Assembly (NCBI RefSeq): GCF_014863605.1
Contig: NZ_CP062252.1
Location: forward strand, 2,799,001-2,863,000
DNA: 64,000 nt
Direction of reading: 5' to 3'
DNA from: Pseudomonas allokribbensis
GTDB lineage: Bacteria; Pseudomonadota; Gammaproteobacteria; Pseudomonadales; Pseudomonadaceae
Position numbers and translations under genes: made by a program. Positions 8,287 through 18,086 of this stretch are shown piece after piece. The notes beneath the pieces are model-generated. The model was not told the origin of the DNA and did not search any database. It saw only the letters and a list, made by a program, of their open reading frames with translations. Positions within the stretch are counted from its first letter, which is position 1, and each line of letters begins with the position of its first letter.

Positions 8287-11193
8287 ATGTTCTCACCGGC
8301 CAACCAGGCTCATTTCAACCTGACCATCGATGGCGCGGACAGCGATTTCCAGGTGCTGTCGTTCACCGGTCGGGAGGCCCTCAACACGCCCTTCGAATTC
8401 GAGCTGGAACTGGTCAGCGAAAAGGCCTCGATCAACCTCGAAAGTCTGCTGCACAAACTGGCGTTTCTTCAGCTGTCGCCGAGCGGCACCGGCATTCACG
8501 GGCTGATCTACAGCATCGCTCAGGGCGAGGCGGGCAAGCGCCTGACCCGCTACAAGATCTCGCTGCGCCCGCAGCTTTCGTACCTCGCGCACCGTTTCAA
8601 CCAGCGCATTTTCCAGCAGATGACCGTGCAGCAGATCATCAGCCAGGTGCTGGAAGAACACGGCATCCTCGCCAGCGACTACCACTTCCAGCTGAGCGCG
8701 ATCTATCCCGAGCGCGTCTACTGCACGCAGTACGACGAAAGTGACCTGCATTTCGTCCAGCGCCTGTGCGAAGAGGAGGGGATTCACTACCACTTCCAGC
8801 ACACCGCCAGCGGCCACAAACTGACCTTCGGCGATGACCAGACGGTGTTCCCGAAACTGGCGCCCGTGGCCTATCAGCAGGACTCCGGGCTGGTGGCGGA
8901 CAAACCGGTGGTCAAGCGTTTCGGCCTGCGCCTGGCGACCCGCACCAGCCGCACTACGCGGCGCGATTATGACTTCGTCAAACCGAAGATCGAGCTGGAA
9001 AGCGACGCCAAGAGCAGCGCCCAACCGGACCTGGAAGACTACGATTACCCGGGGCGTTTCGTGGACCGCGAGCGCGGCAAGCATCTGGCCAACCGCAACC
9101 TCGAACGCCACCGCAGCGACTATCGGCTGGCCGAGGGCAACAGCGACCAACCGATTCTGGTCACCGGGCATTTTCTGGCCCTGACCGACCACGCCAACCC
9201 GACGTGGAACGACCTGTGGCTGCTTACGGACATCTTCCACGAAGGCAAACAGCCGCAGGTGCTGGAAGAGTCGGTGACCAGCGACACCACCGACAACAAA
9301 GACGATTTCCATCAGGGCTATCGCAACCGCTTCAACGCCATCCCCTGGGACGTGCCGTACCGTCCGCCGCTGGACCACCCGAAACCCAAAGTCCTCGGTT
9401 CGCAAAGCGCCGTGGTCACCGGCCCCGAAGGCGAAGAAATCTTCTGCGACCAGTACGGCCGGGTGAAGGTGCAGTTCTTCTGGGACCGCGAAGGCCAGCA
9501 CGACGACAAGACCACCTGCTGGATGCGCGTGGCCTCCAGCTGGGCGGCTGAAACCTTTGGCTCGATCAACATTCCGCGGGTCGGCATGGAAGTGCTGATC
9601 ACCTTCCTCGAAGGCGATCCCGACCAGCCGCTGATCACCGGTTGCCTGTACCACGGCGCCAACCTGCCGCCGTACAAACTGCCGGACTTCAAGACCCTGG
9701 CCACGGTCAAGAGCAAGGAATACAAGGGCAGCCGCGCCAACGAACTGCGCATCGACGACACCACCAGCGAGATCAGCATCGCGCTGCGCAGTGACCACGG
9801 CGCGAGTGCGATCAACCTTGGTTACCTGACCCACCCGCGCCCAAGCGGCGGCCAGCCGCGCGGCGAAGGTTTCGAGTTGCGCACCGACCGCCACGGCGCC
9901 GTGCGCGCCGGTGCCGGCCTGCTGATCACCACCGAGCCGCGCCCGAACGAATCGAAGCACCACAAGGACCTGCCGGAAACCGCCGAACGCCTGGCCACGG
10001 CCAGCGATCAACAGGATGGTTTCGCCACGCAGGCCAAAGAGCTGCAAGCCCAGGAAGCGGGCGACCAGGACGACGTGGCCAAGGCCTTGCACGCGCAGCA
10101 TCAAGGCGTACTCGGCTCGGGTCCGGCAAACCTCACCGCCAACGAATTCCCCGAGTTCACCGAGCCGCATCTGGTGCTCGCCAGTCCGGCCGGTATCGCC
10201 CTGACCACACCGCGCTCCAGCCACATCGCCACCGGCGAACACCTGGCGCTGAGCAGCACCGGGCACACCAGTTTTTCCATCGGCAAACGCCTGCTGGCCA
10301 GTGCCAGCCGTGGCATGCGCCTGTTCGTGCAGAGCATGGGCTGGCGGCTGGTGGCGGCCTCCGGCGACATCGACGTCAAGGCACTCAAGGACAGCATCAA
10401 CCTGCTGGCCAAGCTCAACATCACCGCCAACGCCGACCGCATCACCATCACCGCCAAGACCGAACTGGTGATCCAGGGCGGCGGCAGCGCCACCACCTAC
10501 AACGCCGGCGGCATCACCCACGCCACCAGCGGCCCGTACACCGCGCATGCGGCGAACTTCGCCTACACCGGGGCGAAATCCTTGGCGGGCGTGTTCCCGG
10601 AACCGCCGAAACCGGGCAAGGGCAATCTCGAATTGTTCAACCAGTACGCCGGGCGTCAGGGCATCAAGGAAGGCGACTACGAAGTCATCGATGCGCTGGG
10701 CAAAAGCATCAAGGGCAAGCTCGACGGCAAGGGCTTCGCCAGCGTCGCCGGCGCCGCACCGGGGCCGGCGCGCGTGCTGTTCGGCAAGGATCCGGCGGAT
10801 ACCTGGAGTGAAGGCAGCTACATCGGCAAACCGGAATGGCCGTTGAATCCGCCGGGCGCGGAAGACATTCCGAGTCAGGTGCAGGCCATGGTGGCGCAGG
10901 CGTTGCCGAGCAAGAACTGGGATCTGTTGGAGAAGGGCAAGGAATTGGCACAGACCGGGATGGGCGCGATGCAGACCGCACAAGGCGCGATGCAAACAGC
11001 GCAGCAGGTGAAAGGCGCCGTGCAGGGCGGAGCGGCGGGGCTGCCGAAACTGGCGAGTGCGGCGATGCCGAGTGCTTCCGGGCTGCTCGGGGCGGCGAGC
11101 AAGGCGGGCAAGTTGCCGAGTCTGCCAGCACCCGCGCTACCGAAATCCTCGCTTAAAACCCCTGGGCTGATTGCAAGTGAGATGCTGTCATGA
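8287..11193 (+). CDS. vgrG: Type VI secretion spike protein VgrG (TssI) with DUF2345 and C-terminal extension
   Basis: This 968-residue protein is the trimeric puncturing spike on the Hcp tube. The gp27-like domain occupies roughly residues 1-380 (for example FTGREALNTPFEFELELVS and YCTQYDESDLHFVQRLCEEEG). The gp5 OB-fold follows with YGRVKVQFFWDREG, WMRVASSWAA and GMEVLITFLEGDPDQPLITG. A DUF2345 beta-helix follows at about 610-770. The last 200 residues contain a small sheet-like segment (YEVIDALGKSIKGKLDGKG) and a low-complexity Ala/Gln/Met helical tail, probably an adaptor for the downstream Rhs cargo. The stop overlaps the rhs start (ATGA), a strong sign that VgrG and Rhs are a cognate pair. 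Confidence 0.96.
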   Translation: MFSPANQAHFNLTIDGADSDFQVLSFTGREALNTPFEFELELVSEKASINLESLLHKLAFLQLSPSGTGIHGLIYSIAQGEAGKRLTRYKISLRPQLSYLAHRFNQRIFQQMTVQQIISQVLEEHGILASDYHFQLSAIYPERVYCTQYDESDLHFVQRLCEEEGIHYHFQHTASGHKLTFGDDQTVFPKLAPVAYQQDSGLVADKPVVKRFGLRLATRTSRTTRRDYDFVKPKIELESDAKSSAQPDLEDYDYPGRFVDRERGKHLANRNLERHRSDYRLAEGNSDQPILVTGHFLALTDHANPTWNDLWLLTDIFHEGKQPQVLEESVTSDTTDNKDDFHQGYRNRFNAIPWDVPYRPPLDHPKPKVLGSQSAVVTGPEGEEIFCDQYGRVKVQFFWDREGQHDDKTTCWMRVASSWAAETFGSINIPRVGMEVLITFLEGDPDQPLITGCLYHGANLPPYKLPDFKTLATVKSKEYKGSRANELRIDDTTSEISIALRSDHGASAINLGYLTHPRPSGGQPRGEGFELRTDRHGAVRAGAGLLITTEPRPNESKHHKDLPETAERLATASDQQDGFATQAKELQAQEAGDQDDVAKALHAQHQGVLGSGPANLTANEFPEFTEPHLVLASPAGIALTTPRSSHIATGEHLALSSTGHTSFSIGKRLLASASRGMRLFVQSMGWRLVAASGDIDVKALKDSINLLAKLNITANADRITITAKTELVIQGGGSATTYNAGGITHATSGPYTAHAANFAYTGAKSLAGVFPEPPKPGKGNLELFNQYAGRQGIKEGDYEVIDALGKSIKGKLDGKGFASVAGAAPGPARVLFGKDPADTWSEGSYIGKPEWPLNPPGAEDIPSQVQAMVAQALPSKNWDLLEKGKELAQTGMGAMQTAQGAMQTAQQVKGAVQGGAAGLPKLASAAMPSASGLLGAASKAGKLPSLPAPALPKSSLKTPGLIASEMLS

Positions 11194-14100
11194 CTACCGC
11201 AAGCGCAACACAAAGCCGAGAGTCTCAAGTTGCTGTCGTGCCACTGAATCAGATTCAAGTAGCGGATGTCGGACGCGATGCTGCCAAGTTCGATGCATGG
11301 CTGCAGGAAGTCAGTGGCGGTTACGTCACCCTCGAGCGAATCAAATATGTCGCCGGAGCCCTGCCGGTAGTTGGCAACATCATGGCGTTGGTCGATGTCT
11401 TGAATGACATTGCCGTTTTATCTCGAAGTGAAAAGCGCGATCCGCTGGATTGGGTCAGCCTGGGCATCGACCTTATCGGTGTAATACCTGTCCCTGCGAA
11501 TATGGCTGCCGCACGCATGAGCCTTCGACCGACGCTTTACCTGGTTCGGCAGGAAATGAAGGTGGCTGGCAAGGCGCTTTTGGGCGACGCGTTGATCAAC
11601 GTGATTGCCGGTCACTTGAACGCAACGATTGTTGGCGAGATTGATCACTTCGTTAAGACCGCCCAATCTGCCTTGCCTGATCTGCTGGATAAAGCCGGGC
11701 AAAAGGGTGAAGAGTTCCTCAAGCAGATTGCCACGGGATTGAACGCTGTTGTCGATGCTGAACTTGATGCCGGTGCTGACCTCAAGCGAGCAGGGAAAAA
11801 AATGGACGGTGTGGGGGGGCAACTCCTGCACGATCCCGGCAAGGCCATCAGCAATATTTTTGACGCAGCCTTCGATGTCTATAAGGCCGCGGGAAAGGGC
11901 GTAGTCAATAGCGCTGCAAAGCATCTGTTGCCTCGGGAAGCCAAGAAGCTCGTTCACGATCAAACCAAGATACTGGTTGCCATGGGGCCGGAGCTAAAGG
12001 CTCAACTGAAAAAGCTCAGTAATCCGAACATGCCGTTTTCCATCGGCGCGCTGCTGATCGTACTGACAAAGGCTGTCGAGGCCTGGAATCTGCGTAACAG
12101 GCGTGGTGTCGCCGGTCACGTGAAAGTCGGCGGAACGAGCCAGGCCAAACACAGGGCAGGTGAGGGCAGAACCGAAGTCAGGAAAACGGAAGTCCCGGCG
12201 AAGAAGAAACCCAATGCTGAAAAAAACGGTACCTGCCCGGGTACCTGCGACAGCATCAGCTTTGCAGTGGGCTCCGAAAGCATTGCTCACACGGATTTCA
12301 ATTTGACCGGCCCGTTCCCGATCGAGTGGACGCGTATTTACAGCTCGGATCTGGATACCTATGACCAAGGCGATTTGGGTGCACGATGGATCACTTCGTT
12401 CACCACACGATTCGACCTCGTTGACGGTGCCTTGCAGTTCCATGATGCGGATGGCCGCAGCCATGACTATCCGCTGCCCAAAGTTGACCTGTTCCATTAC
12501 GACGCGATCGAAAACCTCACGGTTGTCCGCGTTAGTGACGACAAGCTGTTGCTCTGCCGTGGTTTCGAACGCAAGGAAACCTATGTCCGTCGTGGCCAGC
12601 AGTTTCTGCTGGTCGGTGTGGAGTTGCGCAGCGGCGCCGGCATCATGCTGCATTACGAGCATCGCTACGGTGACCGGACAGTACTGTCCGACCTGATTAC
12701 GTACGAGGGGGATCCGGGCAAGGTGCATCTGCACCTCGGCACGATGATTGATGGACAAGGGCGCTTGACCGGGCTCTGGGAGATCCGTGACGGTGAGCCT
12801 CTGCGTCAGCTTTGTTCCTATGTTTACGATTCGGCGGGCGATCTGGTTCAGGCACAGGATGAAAACGGTGCTGCATGGCGTTATCAGTACCAGCATCACC
12901 TGATCACCCGTTACACCGATCGCACCGGGCGCGGCATGAACCTGCAATGGCTGGGTCATGGTGCAGACGCCAAGGCAGTTCGTGAGTGGGCGGATGACGG
13001 CAGTTTCGATACCCGTCTGGAATGGGATGAAAACATTCGACTGGTGTACGTCACGGATGCGCTCGGTCATGAGACCTGGCATTACTTTGACAGTCTGGGT
13101 TACACCTACCGTATTCGGCACGCCGACGATCGTTCTGACTGGTTCTTCCGCGATAGCGCAAAAAACGTGATCCGCCACGTCCGTGCCGATGGGCGCTCGG
13201 ATCGCTACAGCTATGATGAACGAAGCAATCTTCTCGAACACATTCGCACCGATGACACGGTGGTCCACTTCGCCTACGACGATCTCGACCAACTGATCAA
13301 GATCAGCGATGCCGAGGGCGGGCAATGGACAAGGGCCTATGACGACGCTGGCAACCTTGTCGAGAGCGTCGATCCACTGGGCAACAAGACCGAATACGCT
13401 TACAACCCGGCCGGGATGCCAACCTCGGTCAAAGATGCCAACGGCAATGAAAAGAAACTGGCCTACAACGCTTCCGGGCAATTGGTGGAGTACGTCGATT
13501 GTTCAGGCAAGACCAGTGCCTGGGAGTACAGCGAACGCGGCCAGATGATTTGCTTCACGGACGCTGCCGGCCACAGTACCGAATACCGATACAGTGCCGG
13601 GCAATTGACGTTGATCATGCACCCGGACAAGACCGAGGAGCGCTTCGAGCGTGATGCCGAGGGCCGATTGCTGGCCCATGTCGATGGTCTGGATCGTTGC
13701 ACAACTTGGAAGTACAGCGCGGCGGGGCTGATCGCCGAGCGGGTGGATGCGCTGGAGCATGCCGTTCGTTATCGCTGGGACAAGCTCGGTCGACTGATTG
13801 CACTGGAGAACGAGAACGAACGTCGTGCTCACTTCAACTACGACCCGGTCGGTCGTTTACTTGAAGAAACAGCTTTTGACGGGCGTTCAGCCCGTTATTC
13901 GTACGAGCCCGAAACCGGGCGGCTTGCGAAAATCTACAACGGTGAACATTGCGTCGAGATACGTTTTGACTCAATGAATCGTTTGATCGAACGCAGAGCG
14001 ATTCTGGGTGATCAGCAGCAAAGCGAAACCTTCGATTACGACGGTAACAGCAAACTGATCATGGCTTGCAACGCCGATAGCCGCCTGCAGTGGTTCCATG

Positions 14101-15896
14101 ATCTGGCGGGTAACATCCTGCGTGAGCATCAACACTATCTGGGCCTCGAGAGCCCGATGGTCGCCATATGGCAGCATGAGTACGATGCACTCAATCAACG
14201 CGTTGCAACCCTGCGCCCCGATGGCCACCGAGTCAGTTGGCTGACCTACGGCAGCGGCCACCTGCTGGGATTGCGTCTGGATGACCATGAACTGGCCGGA
14301 TTCGAGCGTGACGATTTGCACCGTGAAGTCGCTCGCCATCAAGGAAATCATCTGTTGCAAACGCAGAAATGGGACCCGGCCGGGCGCTTGCAAGCTCAGG
14401 TGCTGGAGCGCAGTGCCGACAAATCGGTGCTGCTCAAGCGTGACTACCAATACGATGCCGCTGGTCAACTGACGGATATCAATGACAGTCGTCGGGGCCC
14501 GCTTTCCTATCGTTATGACCCTGTCGGTCGTTTGATCAATGCCGTTACGCGTATAGGGGTCGAAACCTTTGCGTTCGATCCTGCCGGGAATCTCCTGGAT
14601 GAACGAGCCTTTGAAATCCGCCGGCCTCTGGACCAAGAGCCTGCGCGAAGCAAACTGCTGGATAACGTGTTGCGTGAATACGCGGGCACGAATTATGAGT
14701 ACGACGAGCGCGGCAATCAGATCAAGCGCTGGAGTAACGGCAGCGTCTGCGAAATGCGATGGGACCTGTTCGATCGCCTGGTGCATTTCGAAGATGATCG
14801 TCTGTCGGTGGATTATGCATACGACCCGTTAGGTCGCCGCCTGCACAAGAACTCTCGAGCGCACTACAAGCATCGTCCAGAGGCAGGCTCTCTGTGGAAC
14901 AGCAATGAACATGCACGTAAACAACGTGAGCATGACTGTGGCTTCACGATGTTCGGTTGGGATGGTGACAATCTGGCGTGGGAGAGCAGTCCCCCGCAGC
15001 TGGATGGTGATACCGGACGCACGGTTCATTACATTTACGAACCTGGTACCTACAACCCCGTGGCACAGGCGCTGAGTCAGCAGCCTGTTCGTCTGGTGCC
15101 TCAACCCGAATACGGTGACGTTTACGCGGCGGACGAGGATCCACTTTGGAATCACGCTCCGGTTCCGCCCCCGTTTGATTCGATTGCCTGGTATCAGTGT
15201 GATCACCTCGGTACACCCCAGGAAATGACCGATCAGCAAGGGAATGTGGCTTGGAGCGCTCATTACAAAGTGTGGGGGCGGGCGATTGAACAGCGCTCAT
15301 CATCAGCGCTGCAGCAAGGGTTGAAAAACCCATTTCGCTTCCAGGGTCAGTATCACGACCATGAGACCGGCCTGCATTACAACCGTCACCGGTACTACGA
15401 TCCAGACGTCGGTCGCTTCGTTTCTCGTGATCCGATCGGGTACGCGGGTGGTATCAACTTCTATCAATATGCAATCAGTCCGACCCAGTGGGTCGATCCG
15501 AACGGTCTTTGCAGCACTGCACTCAATCGGGCACTGGGCGGAAAAACCCATGACAAGATGCAGGCCCATCACCTGATTCCCGAGGAAGTATGGGGACGGC
15601 AGGCCAGCTTCTTCTCGGATATCGGGATGGGTGGAGAACGCGATAAAAAGGAAAACGGATTGTTGATGCCCGACAGTGCCGATCAGGCCAAGAAAACCAA
15701 GCGTGTTTTTTACCACTGTGGGTCGCATGGTAAGGTCTACAGCCCGATGGTTAACAACATGGTAACGACCGTCAGAAGCAAATATGAAGCTGGTGTGATT
15801 GACGAAGCGCAGGCGCGAACTCAGATATCCGCGATTCAGACAAGACTGAGAGCCAGTCTTTCCGTACCTGGCACAACACAGCGCAGACTTAGATAA
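11190..15896 (+). CDS. Rhs-family T6SS effector with C-terminal AHH-type nuclease toxin
   Basis: The protein has 1568 residues. Residues 1-350 form an N-terminal region with hydrophobic segments (about 53-78, 90-112 and 283-300) but no PAAR motif. A DUF6531-like entry (CPGTCDSISFAVGSESI) then leads to many YD repeats (about 390-1350), which build the toxin-enclosing shell. The conserved RHS core end (RYYDPDVGRFVSRDPIGY ... WVDPNGL) finishes at residue 1440; DPNGL is the usual self-cleavage boundary. The final 128 residues carry QAHHLIPEEVW (AHH, residues 1459-1461) and HCGSHGKVYSPMV, the hallmarks of AHH nucleases of the HNH/Endo VII group, so a DNA-cutting toxin is predicted. It is coupled to vgrG by a 4-bp overlap and followed by candidate immunity genes. 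Confidence 0.9.
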   Translation: MTTASATQSRESQVAVVPLNQIQVADVGRDAAKFDAWLQEVSGGYVTLERIKYVAGALPVVGNIMALVDVLNDIAVLSRSEKRDPLDWVSLGIDLIGVIPVPANMAAARMSLRPTLYLVRQEMKVAGKALLGDALINVIAGHLNATIVGEIDHFVKTAQSALPDLLDKAGQKGEEFLKQIATGLNAVVDAELDAGADLKRAGKKMDGVGGQLLHDPGKAISNIFDAAFDVYKAAGKGVVNSAAKHLLPREAKKLVHDQTKILVAMGPELKAQLKKLSNPNMPFSIGALLIVLTKAVEAWNLRNRRGVAGHVKVGGTSQAKHRAGEGRTEVRKTEVPAKKKPNAEKNGTCPGTCDSISFAVGSESIAHTDFNLTGPFPIEWTRIYSSDLDTYDQGDLGARWITSFTTRFDLVDGALQFHDADGRSHDYPLPKVDLFHYDAIENLTVVRVSDDKLLLCRGFERKETYVRRGQQFLLVGVELRSGAGIMLHYEHRYGDRTVLSDLITYEGDPGKVHLHLGTMIDGQGRLTGLWEIRDGEPLRQLCSYVYDSAGDLVQAQDENGAAWRYQYQHHLITRYTDRTGRGMNLQWLGHGADAKAVREWADDGSFDTRLEWDENIRLVYVTDALGHETWHYFDSLGYTYRIRHADDRSDWFFRDSAKNVIRHVRADGRSDRYSYDERSNLLEHIRTDDTVVHFAYDDLDQLIKISDAEGGQWTRAYDDAGNLVESVDPLGNKTEYAYNPAGMPTSVKDANGNEKKLAYNASGQLVEYVDCSGKTSAWEYSERGQMICFTDAAGHSTEYRYSAGQLTLIMHPDKTEERFERDAEGRLLAHVDGLDRCTTWKYSAAGLIAERVDALEHAVRYRWDKLGRLIALENENERRAHFNYDPVGRLLEETAFDGRSARYSYEPETGRLAKIYNGEHCVEIRFDSMNRLIERRAILGDQQQSETFDYDGNSKLIMACNADSRLQWFHDLAGNILREHQHYLGLESPMVAIWQHEYDALNQRVATLRPDGHRVSWLTYGSGHLLGLRLDDHELAGFERDDLHREVARHQGNHLLQTQKWDPAGRLQAQVLERSADKSVLLKRDYQYDAAGQLTDINDSRRGPLSYRYDPVGRLINAVTRIGVETFAFDPAGNLLDERAFEIRRPLDQEPARSKLLDNVLREYAGTNYEYDERGNQIKRWSNGSVCEMRWDLFDRLVHFEDDRLSVDYAYDPLGRRLHKNSRAHYKHRPEAGSLWNSNEHARKQREHDCGFTMFGWDGDNLAWESSPPQLDGDTGRTVHYIYEPGTYNPVAQALSQQPVRLVPQPEYGDVYAADEDPLWNHAPVPPPFDSIAWYQCDHLGTPQEMTDQQGNVAWSAHYKVWGRAIEQRSSSALQQGLKNPFRFQGQYHDHETGLHYNRHRYYDPDVGRFVSRDPIGYAGGINFYQYAISPTQWVDPNGLCSTALNRALGGKTHDKMQAHHLIPEEVWGRQASFFSDIGMGGERDKKENGLLMPDSADQAKKTKRVFYHCGSHGKVYSPMVNNMVTTVRSKYEAGVIDEAQARTQISAIQTRLRASLSVPGTTQRRLR

Positions 15897-15912
15897 GCAG
15901 GGAGAAGGGATT

Positions 15913-16527
15913 ATGGAATACTTTGTGCTTTCTCAAAAAGAAGAGCCCGGTTGCCCGGTCGGATTCTTGCAGGCGGATCTATACGATAAGTTCTATTCAG
16001 ATACCAAGGACGTTGAGCATGGTTTTTTTTCGTGGTACGCGGAGAAAATTCATTACAAAACGCACACGCCTTATCCAGAAGGCATGGTGCTTATTTCAAA
16101 AGACAAGCTCTATGACTTTGATATACGTAGCATTGCCCGCTTTTATATAGTCAGTGACGAATTCATGTCTGTTTGCAGCGAGATGGATGTTGCTGTTACT
16201 GATTCGGTGCCAATCAAGGTGGTTTCCAAAGCTGGAGAAAGTATTTCATCCAGAAACTACAATGCTGTTCTTTTTGAGGAACTGGATGCGCGCTCGCAAA
16301 CTGACCCGGCATCGACTTTTATAGAGGAGGATGGGTTGATTTTCAGATTCAAAAAGCTTGTATTGCCAGCAGGCTTTAATCGGAATCTGTTCAAGTTCAA
16401 GGGGCTGATTTCAGGTAGTAATACGCTTATCTGTTCCAGTGAGTTCAAGAAGCTCGCGGAGGGGATCAAAGGGGTGAACTTCACTCCTCTGAAGGATGTG
16501 ATCTGGTCGGGCGTGAGACCTATTTGA
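15913..16527 (+). CDS. Candidate immunity protein for the Rhs nuclease (copy 1)
   Basis: This 204-residue soluble protein begins 16 bp after rhs with a GGAGAAGG ribosome site, the position of the cognate immunity gene in Rhs loci. The sequence (MEYFVLSQKEEPGCP, YDFDIRSIARFYIVSDEF, YNAVLFEELDAR, DVIWSGVRPI) resembles the Imm11/Imm43-like group of polymorphic-toxin immunity proteins; I am not sure which family it belongs to. No signal peptide or membrane segment is seen, as expected for protection against a cytoplasmic nuclease. The gene is much richer in A+T than vgrG and rhs, consistent with horizontal exchange of the toxin tip and its immunity. Confidence 0.7.
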   Translation: MEYFVLSQKEEPGCPVGFLQADLYDKFYSDTKDVEHGFFSWYAEKIHYKTHTPYPEGMVLISKDKLYDFDIRSIARFYIVSDEFMSVCSEMDVAVTDSVPIKVVSKAGESISSRNYNAVLFEELDARSQTDPASTFIEEDGLIFRFKKLVLPAGFNRNLFKFKGLISGSNTLICSSEFKKLAEGIKGVNFTPLKDVIWSGVRPI

Positions 16528-16544
16528 CTGCGAGCACAGAGTTT

Positions 16545-17162
16545 ATGAATTTTTATGTGCTTTCACAGAAAGAGGAGCAAGGCTGTCCTGCCGGGATTTT
16601 ACGTGCTGATCTTTTCGACAGATATTATTCCTGCACAAGAGATGTTGAATTTGGTTTTTTTCCCTGGTACGCGGAAAGGGGGAAGCCCGGGCCGCGTACC
16701 CCCTTTCCGGAGGGCATGGTTTTAATTTCCAAAGATGAAAACTATGAATTCGATATTCGAAGCGTTTCGAAATTTTTTTATGTGGTGAGTGACGAATTTT
16801 TAGCCGCCTGCAATAGCTTCAACGTGAATGTGGTTGATAGCGTCAGGATTGACGTGCTTTCGGAGGGCGGAAAACGCACTTCCTCAAAACATTACAATGC
16901 TGTGTTGTTCGATGAGTTGGATGTACGGACAAACTGCGATCCAGCCTCTACGTTTGTAGAGGAAAAGGGCAGGCCAATCAGGTTCAAAAAATTAATTCTC
17001 GGTGATGATTGGAAATTCGATCTTTTCAAGTACGGGAGACAGGTGTCAGGAAGTGATAGTCTGATCTGTTCTCAGGCGTTCAGGGATGCGGCAATCGATT
17101 TCAAGGGTATTGATTTTACCTCGTTGGAAACAGTTGTGTGGTCCGGGGTTAGGCGAATATGA
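16545..17162 (+). CDS. Candidate immunity protein, tandem paralogue (copy 2)
   Basis: This 205-residue protein is clearly homologous over its full length to the preceding one: MNFYVLSQKEEQGCP versus MEYFVLSQKEEPGCP, YEFDIRSVSKF versus YDFDIRSIARF, HYNAVLFDELDVR versus NYNAVLFEELDAR, and WSGVRRI versus WSGVRPI at the C-terminus. The frame is open from a TTG at 16524, but the ATG at 16545 matches the start of copy 1. It overlaps the next gene by ATGA. Tandem immunity paralogues often protect against variant toxins; whether this one neutralises the resident AHH toxin is unknown. Confidence 0.7.
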   Translation: MNFYVLSQKEEQGCPAGILRADLFDRYYSCTRDVEFGFFPWYAERGKPGPRTPFPEGMVLISKDENYEFDIRSVSKFFYVVSDEFLAACNSFNVNVVDSVRIDVLSEGGKRTSSKHYNAVLFDELDVRTNCDPASTFVEEKGRPIRFKKLILGDDWKFDLFKYGRQVSGSDSLICSQAFRDAAIDFKGIDFTSLETVVWSGVRRI

Positions 17163-17671
17163 ACGATACAAAGCTGAGTTTTCGCATAGCCGACAAAACC
17201 AACCCTGTTCATATTAAGGTATTTGCAGGCAGCCACTCTGATGGTCCGGTATACGAGGAGCTCCCGGCTCGTCATGTAGGCGCGACAGCCTATGAACTGC
17301 TGTCCTCACCCGGGCTGGCGCTGAATATGGCTCGCGGAGACGTCATATCGATCAAAAACAAAAACACCCATGCGGTGGTGCTTGAACGAGGTGGTAACTT
17401 TTGCATTCACATCTACGCCGATTCCATTCGTGCTGCGGATATCGCTGAGCTGGAAGTCGATGTGCTGCGTGAACTGGGTGGAACGCTGGACGGCGTGTTT
17501 GAGGGCAATCTTTCGTTGGCTGTTCCAGCGAGCAACGGGATGAACAAGATCAACGAGGTTTTTGACCGATTTCGCGATAGAACCGGGATTCAATGGTATT
17601 ACGCCAACATCTATCAGAACCTGGATGACGATGATGACGAGACGCTGTTGAACTGGTGGCTCGAAGGCTGA
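17159..17671 (+). CDS. DUF4265 family protein
   Basis: This 170-residue soluble protein resembles the DUF4265 family (GDVISIKNKNTHAVVLERGGNFCIHIYAD, then a C-terminal part GIQWYYANIYQN with an acidic tail). The function is unknown, but members are common as small genes beside polymorphic toxins, so an immunity or accessory role is plausible. Its start overlaps the stop of the preceding immunity gene (ATGA), so they are co-translated. Confidence 0.6.
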   Translation: MNDTKLSFRIADKTNPVHIKVFAGSHSDGPVYEELPARHVGATAYELLSSPGLALNMARGDVISIKNKNTHAVVLERGGNFCIHIYADSIRAADIAELEVDVLRELGGTLDGVFEGNLSLAVPASNGMNKINEVFDRFRDRTGIQWYYANIYQNLDDDDDETLLNWWLEG

Positions 17672-17723
17672 CGACCCTGAACCCACAATCGAATGGAATC
17701 GGATCAACAAACAAGGAGTGGCT

Positions 17724-18065
17724 GTGAGCGAACATGAGCGGGTTTATCCCAGTGCTGCGCAGAACGTGATCTGTGAAAAATACGGGATGTCTGTGCTTCC
17801 TCCCGAGGAAATGGTCGCTATCGCCATCGAGTCGCTAGGGAACACACCCATTTATGGCACACGCGTTTGTTTGCCGGATGGGGGGAATGTCAGCTGGTTC
17901 ATCCACGGCGGCACGCATTCAGCGGCGATTGATTTTTACCAGCCGGTTTGTATTGAACACTTACCCGAAATGCTTCCGCTGGTGATGAAATATCTGTGTT
18001 TACCCACGGGCGCCAAATTCATCATCGATACCCAAGGGTACGAAGACGTCTGGATGGCTGAGTAA
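17724..18065 (+). CDS. Imm33/DUF2185-like putative immunity protein
   Basis: This protein has 113 residues from a GTG at 17724, chosen because AAGGAG (17713-17718) sits at the right distance; an in-frame GTG at 17718 would overlap that site. The C-terminal half, VSWFIHGGTHSAAIDFYQP ... CIEHLP ... YLCLPTGAKFIID ... GYEDVWMAE, matches the Imm33 (DUF2185) pattern of a tryptophan-bearing strand, 'hl', 'YLxLPxGxxFLI' and a terminal YEDVW. Imm33 proteins are found at polymorphic-toxin loci. No matching toxin remains next to it, so it may be an orphan immunity gene from an earlier toxin. Confidence 0.65.
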   Translation: MSEHERVYPSAAQNVICEKYGMSVLPPEEMVAIAIESLGNTPIYGTRVCLPDGGNVSWFIHGGTHSAAIDFYQPVCIEHLPEMLPLVMKYLCLPTGAKFIIDTQGYEDVWMAE

Positions 18066-18086
18066 CTTGGTCAAAGGAGTGACAAC

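Noticed and set aside
8293..10995. 900-codon open frame opposite vgrG, and similar long antisense frames opposite benA, benC and catB
   Set aside because: High GC codon bias of the real genes keeps the opposite strand open. The products show no domains and the plus-strand proteins are unmistakable.
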